64,000 nucleotides of DNA. Source: Cohnella phaseoli (GTDB taxonomy: Bacteria; Bacillota; Bacilli; Paenibacillales; Paenibacillaceae). How positions within the stretch are numbered: position 1 is the first letter of the stretch; every line of letters starts with the position of its first letter. Of this stretch, positions 9,703 through 18,926 are shown piece after piece. The position numbers and the translations under genes were made by a program. The stretch lies in contig NZ_QRDZ01000019.1 of assembly GCF_003386235.1 (NCBI RefSeq), positions 1 through 64,000 of the forward strand, given 5' to 3'. The notes under the pieces are model-generated. The model had not been told where the DNA came from. It ran no database searches and saw only the letters and a list, made by a program, of their open reading frames with translations.

Positions 9703-12474
9703 TTATTCAGATTGCGTAACGCCTAACGTGTAGATCTCGCATTTGCCGAGGCGAGCTTTCAGCGGCTCGTCGCGGTCGGCCGGCGTAACGTCCTCGCCTG
9801 CCTGTTCAAGCACATCGCTCTTATAGATGCGAGAGAAATCTCCTGTCATGTAGACGCTCAGCTCGCCTTCCGCCGGCTGCATGTTGTACCAGCGCAGCAT
9901 CAGATCGCCGCTCTCCTCCGCAAGCTTCATCGATGAGAACGCGATGCCTTCGCCCTCCCAGTAAAGCGGCGCATTGATCGCAGCCAGCTTGCCGTCATGA
10001 ATGTCGGTTTGGACAGCCGTCCACGGCACCTGGAACTGGTAGGCCAGCGCGAACGCTCCCGCGGCCGCCCCGTCGCCGGAATGCGTAATAATCGTCAGCT
10101 CGACCGTATGCTCGCCGAGACATTGCGCTTCCGGCGTCGGGAAGACGCCCCAGTCGCCAAGCTCGGACACCGAGCGCAGCAGCGTCACCGCAATCGTGTT
10201 GCGCCCGTCGCGCAGCACCTCGTACTCGTTCAGCCCGCGATTGGCGACCGTCAGGCCACGCGAGCCGTCGCTGACGTCGGCGAACGCTTGCTGATGCTGC
10301 GTGTTGCTCGGGTTTTGCCACTCCGCGGACGGCTCGCTGGCGCGCACCGCCACTTCGAAGATCGCATCCGCGCGATGCTCGTTGGCCTGCAGATCGGTCG
10401 GGAACAGCGCGCGCACGCGATGATCCTTCGCCTGATTGTTGAACGTCGCCCGCACTCCGACGCCTTTGCCGTCACGCTCCAAGCTGACGACTGTGCGAAT
10501 AATCATCGGTACGGTATGCTCCACCCGCTGCGCCTTGCGCTCCGGATAGTAGACCGCCTCCCGCTTTTCCTGCTCGAACAGCTCGTCCGCCGAAGCCGGA
10601 ACCGCCCAATCGTGCACGATTTCGATCGAAGCGCGATACGGCGTATTTTCCAGCACCGTAATTTCCGCCGCCAGTCCTTTGGTCGTCAGCGGAGTCTCGC
10701 CATTCGGCTGCTTGTACATGTACTCGTTGCCGATGTCGCCCGTATCCTCGTAGACGAGCAGGTCGCGGTACACGCCGCCTGTCGCCTTGTCCGTCAACGC
10801 CAGCGAGCCGTCATCCGCGATCTCGACGCGCAGATGCTCGTTCTCCAGCACGCGGCTTCCGGACACCAACGCCGAAGCCGTCGCAGCTTCCGGCGCAACG
10901 CCGGCCTGAGCAGCCGCAGAGCCGTCCGCCCAAGCATAGGCTTTATGCCCAAGCGCAGGGACGCGATCGGCTTCGAGCACCAGCTTCACCCGACGCGCCC
11001 AGTAAGGCTGACGGAACTTGTCGTTCGGCAGATCGTAGCCGAATTGCAGACCAAGATCCTCCATCGTATGCGCGATCGTGCGGCCTTCCGCATCGACAAC
11101 GATGCGACCCGAAATATCCACCGCGTTCATGCGGCGGATCATCTCGTCCATCGCCACGCCGTCGCGGAAATAAATCCGTTCCGCGTCCAGCTCGATCTCT
11201 ACCGTGCCGCCGCGCTCCCAGCCCGTCGTGTTGAACACGACGAACGGCACCGCACCGGCTCCATAGGCGGCAAACTCCGACGTATCGATCGCCTCGGCCA
11301 GCGCCTTCGCGCTCGCTTCCACAATCGTCTCGGCAATGTGCCGGCTCTTATCGAACCTCGTCACCATCTCGCGGTGAACCTCGTCCACGCTGCATCCGCA
11401 AATGCTGTCGTGCGGATGGTTTTGCATCAGCGTTTTCCACGCATAGGTGAACAGATGGTGCGGATAAGCCGCGCCAATCGCTGTAGCAGCGTAAGCGGCC
11501 AAAGGCTCGGCGACTTTCTCCAGCATCGCCTGCCCGAGCTGGTTCATCTGCTTCAAGTACACGCGCGCGGAAGCGGTGTTGACCAGCGTCGACCAGCCGT
11601 CCGTGCGCTGGCTGCGCAGCTCGCCCTTCACCACCGACAGCTCGGAGCTAAGCGCTCCCTCGACCGAAGCCAAATAATCCGCGAAGTTGGAGTGAACAAA
11701 GTCGGTGTTCGGGTACAGCTCGCGGGCAACGCGAATCGCCTCCGGCAGGTCGGTCTGAATCGGCTGGTGGTCGCAGCCGTTCATATACAGCAGCTCGCCG
11801 GTAGACGCATATTTGCCTGCGTCGGCCAGCTTGCGTTCCCAGTAATCCCGAGCTTCCGTCGGATCGACCGGAACCTCGTTGCCGTTGCTGTACCAGTTGG
11901 CGAACAGAATGCCAAGCACGCGCGACCCGTCCGGACCTTCCCAGATCAGCTCGGAGAACGACGATTCATAATCGGAATCGGCGACCGTGTTATTGAAGCC
12001 CGTCGGCTTGACGCCGCGGCCAAAAATCGCGTTGCCGATGCCCGCCTGCCGCATCAGCTGCGGAGCCTGTCCCATGTTGCCGAACGTATCGGGGAAGTAG
12101 CCGACCTTGGAGATCGTGCCGTAACGTCCCGCATCCTGGTGCCCGATCTGCAGGTTGCGCACATTGGCTTCGCTGCTCGTCAGAAACGCGTCCTGCAATA
12201 TATACCACGGCCCGATATGAATGCGGCCTTCATGAATCAGCTTCTCCAGCCGTTCCCGGCGGTCGGGGCGAACCTGCAAATAATCTTCCAGGATAATCGT
12301 CTGACCGTCGAGAAAAAAGCTGCGATACTCGGGATTGCTCTCGAGCGTATCCATCAGCGTGTCCATCAGCTCGATCAACCGGACGTGATGCTTCTCATAA
12401 GGCAAATACCATTCGCGGTCCCAATGGGTATGCGAGATAATATGCGCCGTTCTTCTGTTCGTGTTGTTTGTCAT
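9703..12474 (-). CDS. Alpha-mannosidase, glycoside hydrolase family 38
   Basis: A 923-residue cytoplasmic GH38 enzyme (no signal peptide). The N-terminal retaining-mannosidase barrel contains the zinc-site motif SHTHWDREWY near residue 15 and VGYFPDTFGNMGQAPQLMRQAGI with the nucleophile aspartate. A second HPHDSICGCSVDEVH block supplies a further metal ligand. Middle and C-terminal beta-domains are complete, so the length fits the family (about 850-1050). GH38 enzymes remove alpha-mannosyl residues from oligosaccharides. It is the last gene of a catabolic operon whose importer would deliver oligosaccharides for intracellular trimming. The stop-to-start gap to the preceding gene is about 20 bases, with an AAGGAGC ribosome site. 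Confidence 0.94.
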   Translation of the reverse strand: MTNNTNRRTAHIISHTHWDREWYLPYEKHHVRLIELMDTLMDTLESNPEYRSFFLDGQTIILEDYLQVRPDRRERLEKLIHEGRIHIGPWYILQDAFLTSSEANVRNLQIGHQDAGRYGTISKVGYFPDTFGNMGQAPQLMRQAGIGNAIFGRGVKPTGFNNTVADSDYESSFSELIWEGPDGSRVLGILFANWYSNGNEVPVDPTEARDYWERKLADAGKYASTGELLYMNGCDHQPIQTDLPEAIRVARELYPNTDFVHSNFADYLASVEGALSSELSVVKGELRSQRTDGWSTLVNTASARVYLKQMNQLGQAMLEKVAEPLAAYAATAIGAAYPHHLFTYAWKTLMQNHPHDSICGCSVDEVHREMVTRFDKSRHIAETIVEASAKALAEAIDTSEFAAYGAGAVPFVVFNTTGWERGGTVEIELDAERIYFRDGVAMDEMIRRMNAVDISGRIVVDAEGRTIAHTMEDLGLQFGYDLPNDKFRQPYWARRVKLVLEADRVPALGHKAYAWADGSAAAQAGVAPEAATASALVSGSRVLENEHLRVEIADDGSLALTDKATGGVYRDLLVYEDTGDIGNEYMYKQPNGETPLTTKGLAAEITVLENTPYRASIEIVHDWAVPASADELFEQEKREAVYYPERKAQRVEHTVPMIIRTVVSLERDGKGVGVRATFNNQAKDHRVRALFPTDLQANEHRADAIFEVAVRASEPSAEWQNPSNTQHQQAFADVSDGSRGLTVANRGLNEYEVLRDGRNTIAVTLLRSVSELGDWGVFPTPEAQCLGEHTVELTIITHSGDGAAAGAFALAYQFQVPWTAVQTDIHDGKLAAINAPLYWEGEGIAFSSMKLAEESGDLMLRWYNMQPAEGELSVYMTGDFSRIYKSDVLEQAGEDVTPADRDEPLKARLGKCEIYTLGVTQSE

Positions 12475-12493
12475 GCCGCAAGCTCCTTACCGT

Positions 12494-15400
12494 TTAGACA
12501 TTTGCGGTTACGCGCACTTCCTCCGGCCGGTAGACGGATACGATCCGTCCTTCTCCGTCGGTTGCGAACAGCACCGCTCTTTCCCGTTCCACTTTGAAGG
12601 CGTACGAAACTCCCGTAAGCGTATCTCGAACTTGAACCGACGTATCGTAAGCGTACTCCGAGACGAAAACGAACAGCGAGCCGTCCCCGAATTTCAACCG
12701 CCGACCGTATACGCCCGGCAGATCGCCTTCGAGCCATTCCAAAGCGGCTTCATATCCGGACGCTTTCAGCGCGTAGGCATACAAAGCCGCAATCGGCTCC
12801 GAACGCTCGTTCAATTCTATCGGCAGCGGACACCAGATCAGCTGTCCTTTGCCGTAAGCCGCAGCCACGACTGCATCTGCCGCTACGATATCTCCTCCGA
12901 CCGCGCTCTCTTTGCACACTTCGGCGATACGGCGATTGCCGTAGGATACCGGATACAGCTTGTCTCCGATCAATAGCCGCTCCTCGCGAACGACGTTGCC
13001 CAGCTTCCGCTGACCGAACGTATCTGCAAGCCGGTCGACTGGCCGCCAGTAAGCGTCGATGCCGAGCGGTCCCGTGTACAGCAGCGTCGCTCCGGTGCGA
13101 GCCACGTAGTCGAGCAGCTCCGCGAAAGCCTTGTCGTCCACGTTATGCGCCGAAGGCACGATGACGAGCTTGGCCGGAGCCGCTTCCAGCTCGTGCAGAT
13201 GATACTCCGACACGCCGCGGAACGGTACATTCAATTCATAGCCAAGCACCCGGGTCAGCCGAGTCGTTGCTTCGAAGGCCAGCTTGCGGTTCGAGAAATC
13301 GTTGGAGTACGGGAATACGACAGCGACATCCTCCAGCTCCCGATCCCGGAACAAACGACCGGCTTCCGCCATAAAGCTGCCGAAGCGATAGGAGACGTCC
13401 GCTTCCGGCTTCTCCGTTCCGTCGGCACGCAGCGCGCCGATATGCGACTCATTGGCGTTGTCCATGTAGAAATTCGTATTCCAGATCCAGTGGATGGCGC
13501 CCGCCCCGCCCGTTGCGAAAGCATAGGCGTACTTGCGCTCCAGCATGGCGCGCAATTCTTCCTCGCTGCGCTTGGCCAAGCCTTCCGGCGTCTCCACGTA
13601 CATGATGCCCGTTTCCTGAACGACATTCGGCTTATAGGCCGTTTTGGCAAAAATGCCGTCCCACAGCAGATGGTCGTTCAGCCACCAGCTATGCACCGTC
13701 GTATAGTCCGCCGCTTCCTGGTAGAAGAACGGCGAAGGCCGCTGCGCTCCAAGCGCCTCGTCCTGGCCGACCGTAACGAGCTGGTTCGGACATTCGTCCT
13801 TGATCGCATCGTACAGTTCCTTCGCCCAGCGATTGTGCATGTCCATCGAGAACAGCACGTAGTCCAGCCAGCGCGTGCCCCTTTTGCCCGAATGCATATC
13901 CTGCACGTCGAAGTTGATCTCTCCCGGCTCAGGGAGGGTCGCAGCCGCGAAATTCGGCAGCTCGGCCGGCGTCATGCCCCAGTGCTCGCGCAGCTCTTCG
14001 ATGGAGCCGTGACGCTTGGCCAGCCATTCCGCATATGCCGCCTTCTCGAATTCGTCGTGACAGGACCGAGGCCCGCTTGAAAAAATACGCTCCGGATCAA
14101 ACATCGAAGGCTCGTTGATCAAATCCCAATCGATGTTCGCCGTCTCTTTGTGGCGGCTGACGATCGCGCGGATAAAGCGCTTCTGCGCCTCCACGCTGCG
14201 CGGATCGAGAAACGGGTTTTTCCCTTCCCACGTCTCCGGCGTGAAAGAGAAAAACGTAAACGTCAGCTGCAAATCGTTTTTCTTAGCCGTCATAATGAAG
14301 GTATCGATGGCCCGCAGCACTTCCTCCGAAGCATGTCCGTCCACCTGCATAATATTGCGGTAAGCGGTCCAGATGCCGGTGCGAATCCAGTTGATGCCGG
14401 CTTTGCGCATTTGCGCCATATCCTTGTCCCATACCGCGGCATTCGGCAAAAACAAAAATTTACGAGCGACATCGGACGTCATATACGTCATGCCGACAAC
14501 CGGCATCGGTTGCCCGTCTTTCTCGAAATAGTCCCTGCCGGCGCGAATCGGGCTGCCCGACTTCAGCAGTTCCGCATCCGCCCCCCAGAAGCCCTGGCGC
14601 AGCGTGCGCCGCTCGCCGTCGGAGGCTTCCGCCTCGCACACGACGGCGTAGAAGCCGCCCTCCAGATCGATCGGCAGCGGAATGCGCTGCGCGCGGAACC
14701 CGTCCCCAACCGTTGCCGTCAATCGCTCCTCATGCACGATCTTTCCGTCCGACTCTCGCACGACCCGCAGCCCAAACGTCCACTCGCGAGCCTGTCCGCC
14801 GCGTCCAAGCTTCTGAGCCTGAAGCGTCAGCATCGGCCGCTCGTGCAGCTCGTAGGAAGCGTAGTTCGGCTTCACCCACAGCTCGGTAACGCCCGCCGCG
14901 CAGAACGAAGCCCATTGCGCCAATGCCGCAAAGCCGCCGGATTCGGCGAAGGTATGCCCAAGCGGCTGGTTGACGAACAGCCAGCGTCCGCCGGCGAATT
15001 CGCCTCTCATGTTCTCCCACAGCACGACGGGGGCGGCCACTTCCCGCTCTTCGGACGAGATGCCCTTGACCAGCGGGTAAATCATGGCGTCCATCGGACC
15101 GGCCGAACCCATCTGGTGCGGCAGGTCGCTCGATTTGGTTACGTGCGGCACGAGGTTCCACGTATCCGCAACGTCCAGCAGCGCCTCGCTACCCCGGAAC
15201 AACGGCAGATCGCCCGCCGCTTCCAGCTTCGCGACAGGCGCTGATTGAACCGGCAGCATCTCGTGAATGCGGAGCTGCCGATGGTATGCGGTTTGTTCGG
15301 CGCCGACCCGCCACTCGCCGTCCGCCAAGCGAACCGGGCGTCGGAACGGCGCGCCGCCGGCGCTGACCAGACCGCCGCCCCGTTTCAGGTAGGCGAGGAT

Positions 15401-15595
15401 GGCTTCCCAAGCGTCGGCCGGAAAATAAGGAGCATGCAGCGTAACGAAGCTGCCACCATCCGAGCTGTCGAGCAGCTCCGGCAGGCCGGCTGCGTCCGCT
15501 ACCGTGCCCAGCTCCCGCAAGCGCTCCAAAGCTTCGCTTCCGAGCGCGGCCGCGCCCGGGAACGAAGGATCGTAAAAAATTATCGTATTAGTCAT
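12494..15595 (-). CDS. Clan GH-A-like glycoside hydrolase with flanking amidotransferase-like domains
   Basis: A 1033-residue cytoplasmic protein. Residues 1-235 resemble a class I glutamine-amidotransferase-like fold (LHAPYFPADAWEAILAYLKRGG). Residues about 355-700 form a TIM barrel with the clan A acid/base in DLINEPS (E495) and a candidate nucleophile in VVQETG (E661). The C-terminal part (VAVVFPYSNDF..., LVIVPSAHNVDDKAF) resembles the trimerisation domain of GH42 beta-galactosidases. I cannot place it in a numbered GH family. Context between two alpha-mannosidase genes suggests cleavage of a linkage, perhaps beta-mannosidic or galactosidic, in a mannose-rich glycan. The start overlaps the GH125 stop by eight bases, so it is translationally coupled. 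Confidence 0.8.
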   Translation of the reverse strand: MTNTIIFYDPSFPGAAALGSEALERLRELGTVADAAGLPELLDSSDGGSFVTLHAPYFPADAWEAILAYLKRGGGLVSAGGAPFRRPVRLADGEWRVGAEQTAYHRQLRIHEMLPVQSAPVAKLEAAGDLPLFRGSEALLDVADTWNLVPHVTKSSDLPHQMGSAGPMDAMIYPLVKGISSEEREVAAPVVLWENMRGEFAGGRWLFVNQPLGHTFAESGGFAALAQWASFCAAGVTELWVKPNYASYELHERPMLTLQAQKLGRGGQAREWTFGLRVVRESDGKIVHEERLTATVGDGFRAQRIPLPIDLEGGFYAVVCEAEASDGERRTLRQGFWGADAELLKSGSPIRAGRDYFEKDGQPMPVVGMTYMTSDVARKFLFLPNAAVWDKDMAQMRKAGINWIRTGIWTAYRNIMQVDGHASEEVLRAIDTFIMTAKKNDLQLTFTFFSFTPETWEGKNPFLDPRSVEAQKRFIRAIVSRHKETANIDWDLINEPSMFDPERIFSSGPRSCHDEFEKAAYAEWLAKRHGSIEELREHWGMTPAELPNFAAATLPEPGEINFDVQDMHSGKRGTRWLDYVLFSMDMHNRWAKELYDAIKDECPNQLVTVGQDEALGAQRPSPFFYQEAADYTTVHSWWLNDHLLWDGIFAKTAYKPNVVQETGIMYVETPEGLAKRSEEELRAMLERKYAYAFATGGAGAIHWIWNTNFYMDNANESHIGALRADGTEKPEADVSYRFGSFMAEAGRLFRDRELEDVAVVFPYSNDFSNRKLAFEATTRLTRVLGYELNVPFRGVSEYHLHELEAAPAKLVIVPSAHNVDDKAFAELLDYVARTGATLLYTGPLGIDAYWRPVDRLADTFGQRKLGNVVREERLLIGDKLYPVSYGNRRIAEVCKESAVGGDIVAADAVVAAAYGKGQLIWCPLPIELNERSEPIAALYAYALKASGYEAALEWLEGDLPGVYGRRLKFGDGSLFVFVSEYAYDTSVQVRDTLTGVSYAFKVERERAVLFATDGEGRIVSVYRPEEVRVTANV

Positions 15596-16913
15596 CCAGC
15601 AATCCCGCCTTCATCGCCTTATAGACAAGCTGAGAAAACAGACTGTTCGACCACGCGAACCATTTTCTCGTAAATTGGTTCGGATCGTCGGCATGGAAGC
15701 CTTCGTGCATATAACCTGTATCTGCGTCCGTAGCTTCCAGCAAAGCGATCATTTCCAGCTTTTCTTCCGCCGTTTGAGCCGTCAGCCCCTGCATGGACAG
15801 CGCCATATGCCAGATATAATCCGGCGGCGTATGCGGACTGCCGATGCCTTTGGCGACTTTGCCTTCGTAGTAGAACGGATTTTCTTTGCTCAGCGCAAAA
15901 CGCCGCGTATTCTGATAGATCGGATCGTCCTCCGACACATAGCCCAAATAAGAAATCGAGATCAGTCCAGGCGTGCCCGCGTCGTCCATCAGACAGTAGT
16001 TGCCGAAACCGTCCGTCTCATATGCGTAGATCGGACCGAACTGCGGATGCCGGTAAATGCCGTACAGTTGAATGCCGTGATTCACTTCGCGCTCCAGCTT
16101 CGCCATCTCCTGCTCGAACGACAGGTCGCGGAATACGAACTCGGCGATTTCCCTCATTTGACGCAGCGTAACGACGAGGAACATGTTGTCCGGAATGTTG
16201 TAATGGAAATCGCAAGCGTCGTCGCTCGGACGGAAGCCGGACCAGACCATGCCCGTATAATTGATCGGCATGCCCAATCCGTCGTTCATCAGCGAATCGG
16301 TCGGAATGCCGTTATTGCGCTCGAAGCGGTAAGGAGATTGCTCGAAATGGCGCTTCTCTCTTTTCCACAGATCGACGGCCGTCCGCATCGCCTTCTTGAA
16401 CTCGGAATCGAAAATGTCCGCCAGTCCCGTCTCCTTCCAATAAGCATAAGCCAGCCGCATCGAGAAGCAGATCGAGTCGAGCTCGAACTTGCGCTCCCAT
16501 ACCCATGGCGACGCGTCCGTAACGTCGTCCGCGTTCCAGTGCCAATCGTTATCCATTTCATTAAACGCATTGGCGTAAGGGTCAATCTGAATCAGCTTCA
16601 TGTGCTGCTTGATCAGGCCGGAAATAATCCGCTGCAGGTCGGCGTCATCCTTAGCCAGCGGCACGTAGTGCATCACTTGCTCAACGGAGTCGCGCAGCCA
16701 CATGGCCGGGATGTCTCCGGTGATGACGAACGTCGTGCCGTCGTCCTGCAGCTTGGTCGTTGTCTCCAGCGTATTCGGGAAACAGTTCTTGAACAGCTTC
16801 AGCAGTTTAGGACGGTGAGCCAATTTTTGCTCCGCTTCAGCGAGTACCTCTTGCACCGCGCTGGGCAGCTCCAGCTTGGGCATAGCGATTTTGGGCAGTC
16901 GAAATTGTTCCAT
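15588..16913 (-). CDS. Exo-alpha-mannosidase, glycoside hydrolase family 125
   Basis: A protein of about 441 residues of GH125 (formerly DUF1237), metal-independent exo-alpha-1,6-mannosidases with an (alpha/alpha)6 barrel. Recognisable blocks are TGDIPAMWLRDSVEQVMHYV, NAFNEMDNDWHWNADDVTD, GLGMPINYTGMVWSGFRPSDDAC and GFHADDPNQFTRKWFAWSN. The ATG at 16913 (MEQFRLPKIAMPK) is chosen because GGAGGG lies upstream and homologues start this way; a GTG at 16952 lacks a ribosome site. It follows the permease gene and overlaps the next hydrolase gene. GH125 and GH38 together fit degradation of alpha-mannan or high-mannose N-glycan fragments. Confidence 0.92.
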   Translation of the reverse strand: MEQFRLPKIAMPKLELPSAVQEVLAEAEQKLAHRPKLLKLFKNCFPNTLETTTKLQDDGTTFVITGDIPAMWLRDSVEQVMHYVPLAKDDADLQRIISGLIKQHMKLIQIDPYANAFNEMDNDWHWNADDVTDASPWVWERKFELDSICFSMRLAYAYWKETGLADIFDSEFKKAMRTAVDLWKREKRHFEQSPYRFERNNGIPTDSLMNDGLGMPINYTGMVWSGFRPSDDACDFHYNIPDNMFLVVTLRQMREIAEFVFRDLSFEQEMAKLEREVNHGIQLYGIYRHPQFGPIYAYETDGFGNYCLMDDAGTPGLISISYLGYVSEDDPIYQNTRRFALSKENPFYYEGKVAKGIGSPHTPPDYIWHMALSMQGLTAQTAEEKLEMIALLEATDADTGYMHEGFHADDPNQFTRKWFAWSNSLFSQLVYKAMKAGLLDD

Positions 16914-16961
16914 AGGTGTATGAATCCCTCCATAGCAGTAACATTTCTTCACACAGAGGCG

Positions 16962-17876
16962 TTATTCCTTCACAGCGCCTACAGTCAAGCCTTGAATAAA
17001 ATAACGTTGGAAAAACGGATAAGCCAGAACGATCGGGCCGGTAGCCAGTACGACCATCGCCATCCGCGAGGTATCCTGAGGCATCGATTGCAGTACGCCT
17101 ATGCCGATCGACGGATTGCTCGAATTTTGCAAAATAAACTGCATGCTGTTCTCGATCCGCATCAACATCGATTGCAGCGGAACGATGCTCGGGTCCTCAA
17201 TGTAGAGCAAGGCGTTAAACCAGTCGTTCCAGTAGCCCAGCGTGCTGAATAGGGCGATCGTCGCAAGACCGGGCAAAGCCAGAGGAATGACGAGCCGGAG
17301 GAAAATGCCGAACTCCCCCGCGCCGTCGATCCGTCCCGATTCGATAATCGCGTCGGGAATCATCGTGGAGAAAAACGTCCGCATGATCATGATGTAGAAG
17401 GCGTTGACCGCCAGCGGCATAATCAGCGCCCAGATCGAGTTTTGCAAGCCGAGCAGCTTGGTCGTCACGATATAGGTCGGCACAAGCCCCCCGTTAAACA
17501 GCATCGTGAAAAACGCGAAAAACGAGAAGAACGTTCTGTACTTAAAGCTCTTGCGCGAGATCGCATAAGCGAACAGCGAGATGAAGATGAGGCTAAGCAC
17601 CGTTCCAACGATGGTAACGAAGACCGTTACCCCGTAAGAACGCAGCAGTTGATCTCCCGCCTTGAAAATATATTTGTAAGCTTCGAGGCTCCATTTTTCC
17701 GGAAACAAGGAGTAGCCGTTCCGCGCCAGCGTCTTCTCGTCGGTGAACGACAGAATGACGATGAACAGAAACGGGAACACGCAGGCAAGCGAGAACAAGC
17801 CGGCGATCAAATTAAACGTAACGTTCAAGACTGGGCTAAGCCGGTGAAAATCGCGGGATTTCGCCAAAGAGGCCAT
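16962..17876 (-). CDS. ABC transporter permease, LplC/YtcP type
   Basis: A 304-residue inner-membrane permease with six predicted spans and the binding-protein-dependent permease EAA loop (DGAGEFGIFLRLVIPLALPGLATIALF). The LplC-like features are an N-terminal DEKTLARNGYSLFPEKWSLEAYKYIF segment and a C-terminal QRYFIQGLTVGAVKE. It pairs with the LplB-type permease upstream and the solute-binding lipoprotein. No ATPase gene is present in the locus, as is usual for this class, which shares a multi-sugar ATPase encoded elsewhere. An AAAGGAG ribosome site precedes the ATG. Confidence 0.93.
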   Translation of the reverse strand: MASLAKSRDFHRLSPVLNVTFNLIAGLFSLACVFPFLFIVILSFTDEKTLARNGYSLFPEKWSLEAYKYIFKAGDQLLRSYGVTVFVTIVGTVLSLIFISLFAYAISRKSFKYRTFFSFFAFFTMLFNGGLVPTYIVTTKLLGLQNSIWALIMPLAVNAFYIMIMRTFFSTMIPDAIIESGRIDGAGEFGIFLRLVIPLALPGLATIALFSTLGYWNDWFNALLYIEDPSIVPLQSMLMRIENSMQFILQNSSNPSIGIGVLQSMPQDTSRMAMVVLATGPIVLAYPFFQRYFIQGLTVGAVKE

Positions 17877-17900
17877 AAGAGTTGCTCCTTTCTGCGCAAA

Positions 17901-18836
17901 TTAGAAGAGCGCGTTGTCCTTGTTGAACTTGCGGACAATGTAGTTGGAGGTGATGACGAGCACGAAGCCGACCAGCGATTGATACAGTCCCGCCGCCGTG
18001 CTCATGCCGATCTCCCCGGTCGTCTTCAGACCGCGATAGACGTAAGTGTCGATAACGTTGGTGACGGAATAGAGCGTTCCGGAATCCCGCGTCACTTGGT
18101 AGAACAGACCGAAATCCGCGTAGAAAATGCGGCCGATCGCCAGCAGCGTCAAAATCGTCATCAGCGGCGTCAGCATCGGAATCGTAATGTTGCGGATTTG
18201 CTGCCACTTGTTCGCTCCGTCGATCATCGCCGCCTCGTACAGCGACTTGTCGATACCCATAATGGCGGCGAGATAGATGACGCTGTTGTAGCCGAGCGAT
18301 TTCCACGTAAAGACGAGCACGAGAATTAACGGCCAGTATGCCGGCTCGGAATACCACTGTACCGGGTCGGCCCCGAAGGCGGTAGCAATCCGGTTGACCA
18401 TACCGCGATCGAAGCTGAGGAAGCTATATACGAAATAACCGACGATAACCCAGGACAGGAAGTACGGAAGGAACATCCCGGTCTGGTACCATTTCGCCAG
18501 TCTTTTGTTTGCGATTTCGGACAGAACGATCGCCATCGCAACGGCCAGAACGAGGCCGATGAAGATGAAAACCGCATTATAGAGAATCGTGTTGCGCGTA
18601 ATAATGTAAGCGTCGTCGGTGCGGAACAGAAACTTGAAATTGTCGAAGCCGACCCATTTGCTGTTGATAATGCTGGACAGGAAGTTGCCGCTGAAACGGT
18701 ATTCCTTAAACGAAATGATTGTTCCGAGCATCGGTAAGTAAGAAAAGCAGATAAACCATACGGTGGCGGGCAGGACCATCAGCAGCAACGCTCTGTTGCG
18801 GTTGACGTCTTTTAAATGGCGCCTTAAGGCTTTCAT
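17901..18836 (-). CDS. ABC transporter permease, LplB/YteP type
   Basis: About 311 residues, with the start at ATG 18836 supported by AAGGGGGA; the upstream in-frame extension lacks a ribosome site. Six predicted spans and the permease EAA loop (DGANKWQQIRNITIPMLTPLMTILTLL) are present. The N-terminus begins with a basic cytoplasmic helix followed by FICFSYLPMLGTIISFKEYRF, typical of LplB-like permeases. It should form a heterodimer with the LplC-type protein encoded 24 bases downstream to import oligosaccharides captured by the lipoprotein. Confidence 0.93.
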   Translation of the reverse strand: MKALRRHLKDVNRNRALLLMVLPATVWFICFSYLPMLGTIISFKEYRFSGNFLSSIINSKWVGFDNFKFLFRTDDAYIITRNTILYNAVFIFIGLVLAVAMAIVLSEIANKRLAKWYQTGMFLPYFLSWVIVGYFVYSFLSFDRGMVNRIATAFGADPVQWYSEPAYWPLILVLVFTWKSLGYNSVIYLAAIMGIDKSLYEAAMIDGANKWQQIRNITIPMLTPLMTILTLLAIGRIFYADFGLFYQVTRDSGTLYSVTNVIDTYVYRGLKTTGEIGMSTAAGLYQSLVGFVLVITSNYIVRKFNKDNALF

Positions 18837-18926
18837 GAACAATCCCCCTTGCGCTGTAGAATACAAACGCGAACCTGATCGTGAAAAGCGGGCGAATGCC
18901 GATCATTCGCCCGCAATATTCACTTT

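Noticed and set aside
9997..12597. An 866-codon plus-strand frame opposite the GH38 gene
   Set aside because: It is an antisense shadow of high-GC coding sequence, is Arg/His-rich without domains, and the GH38 frame is unambiguous.
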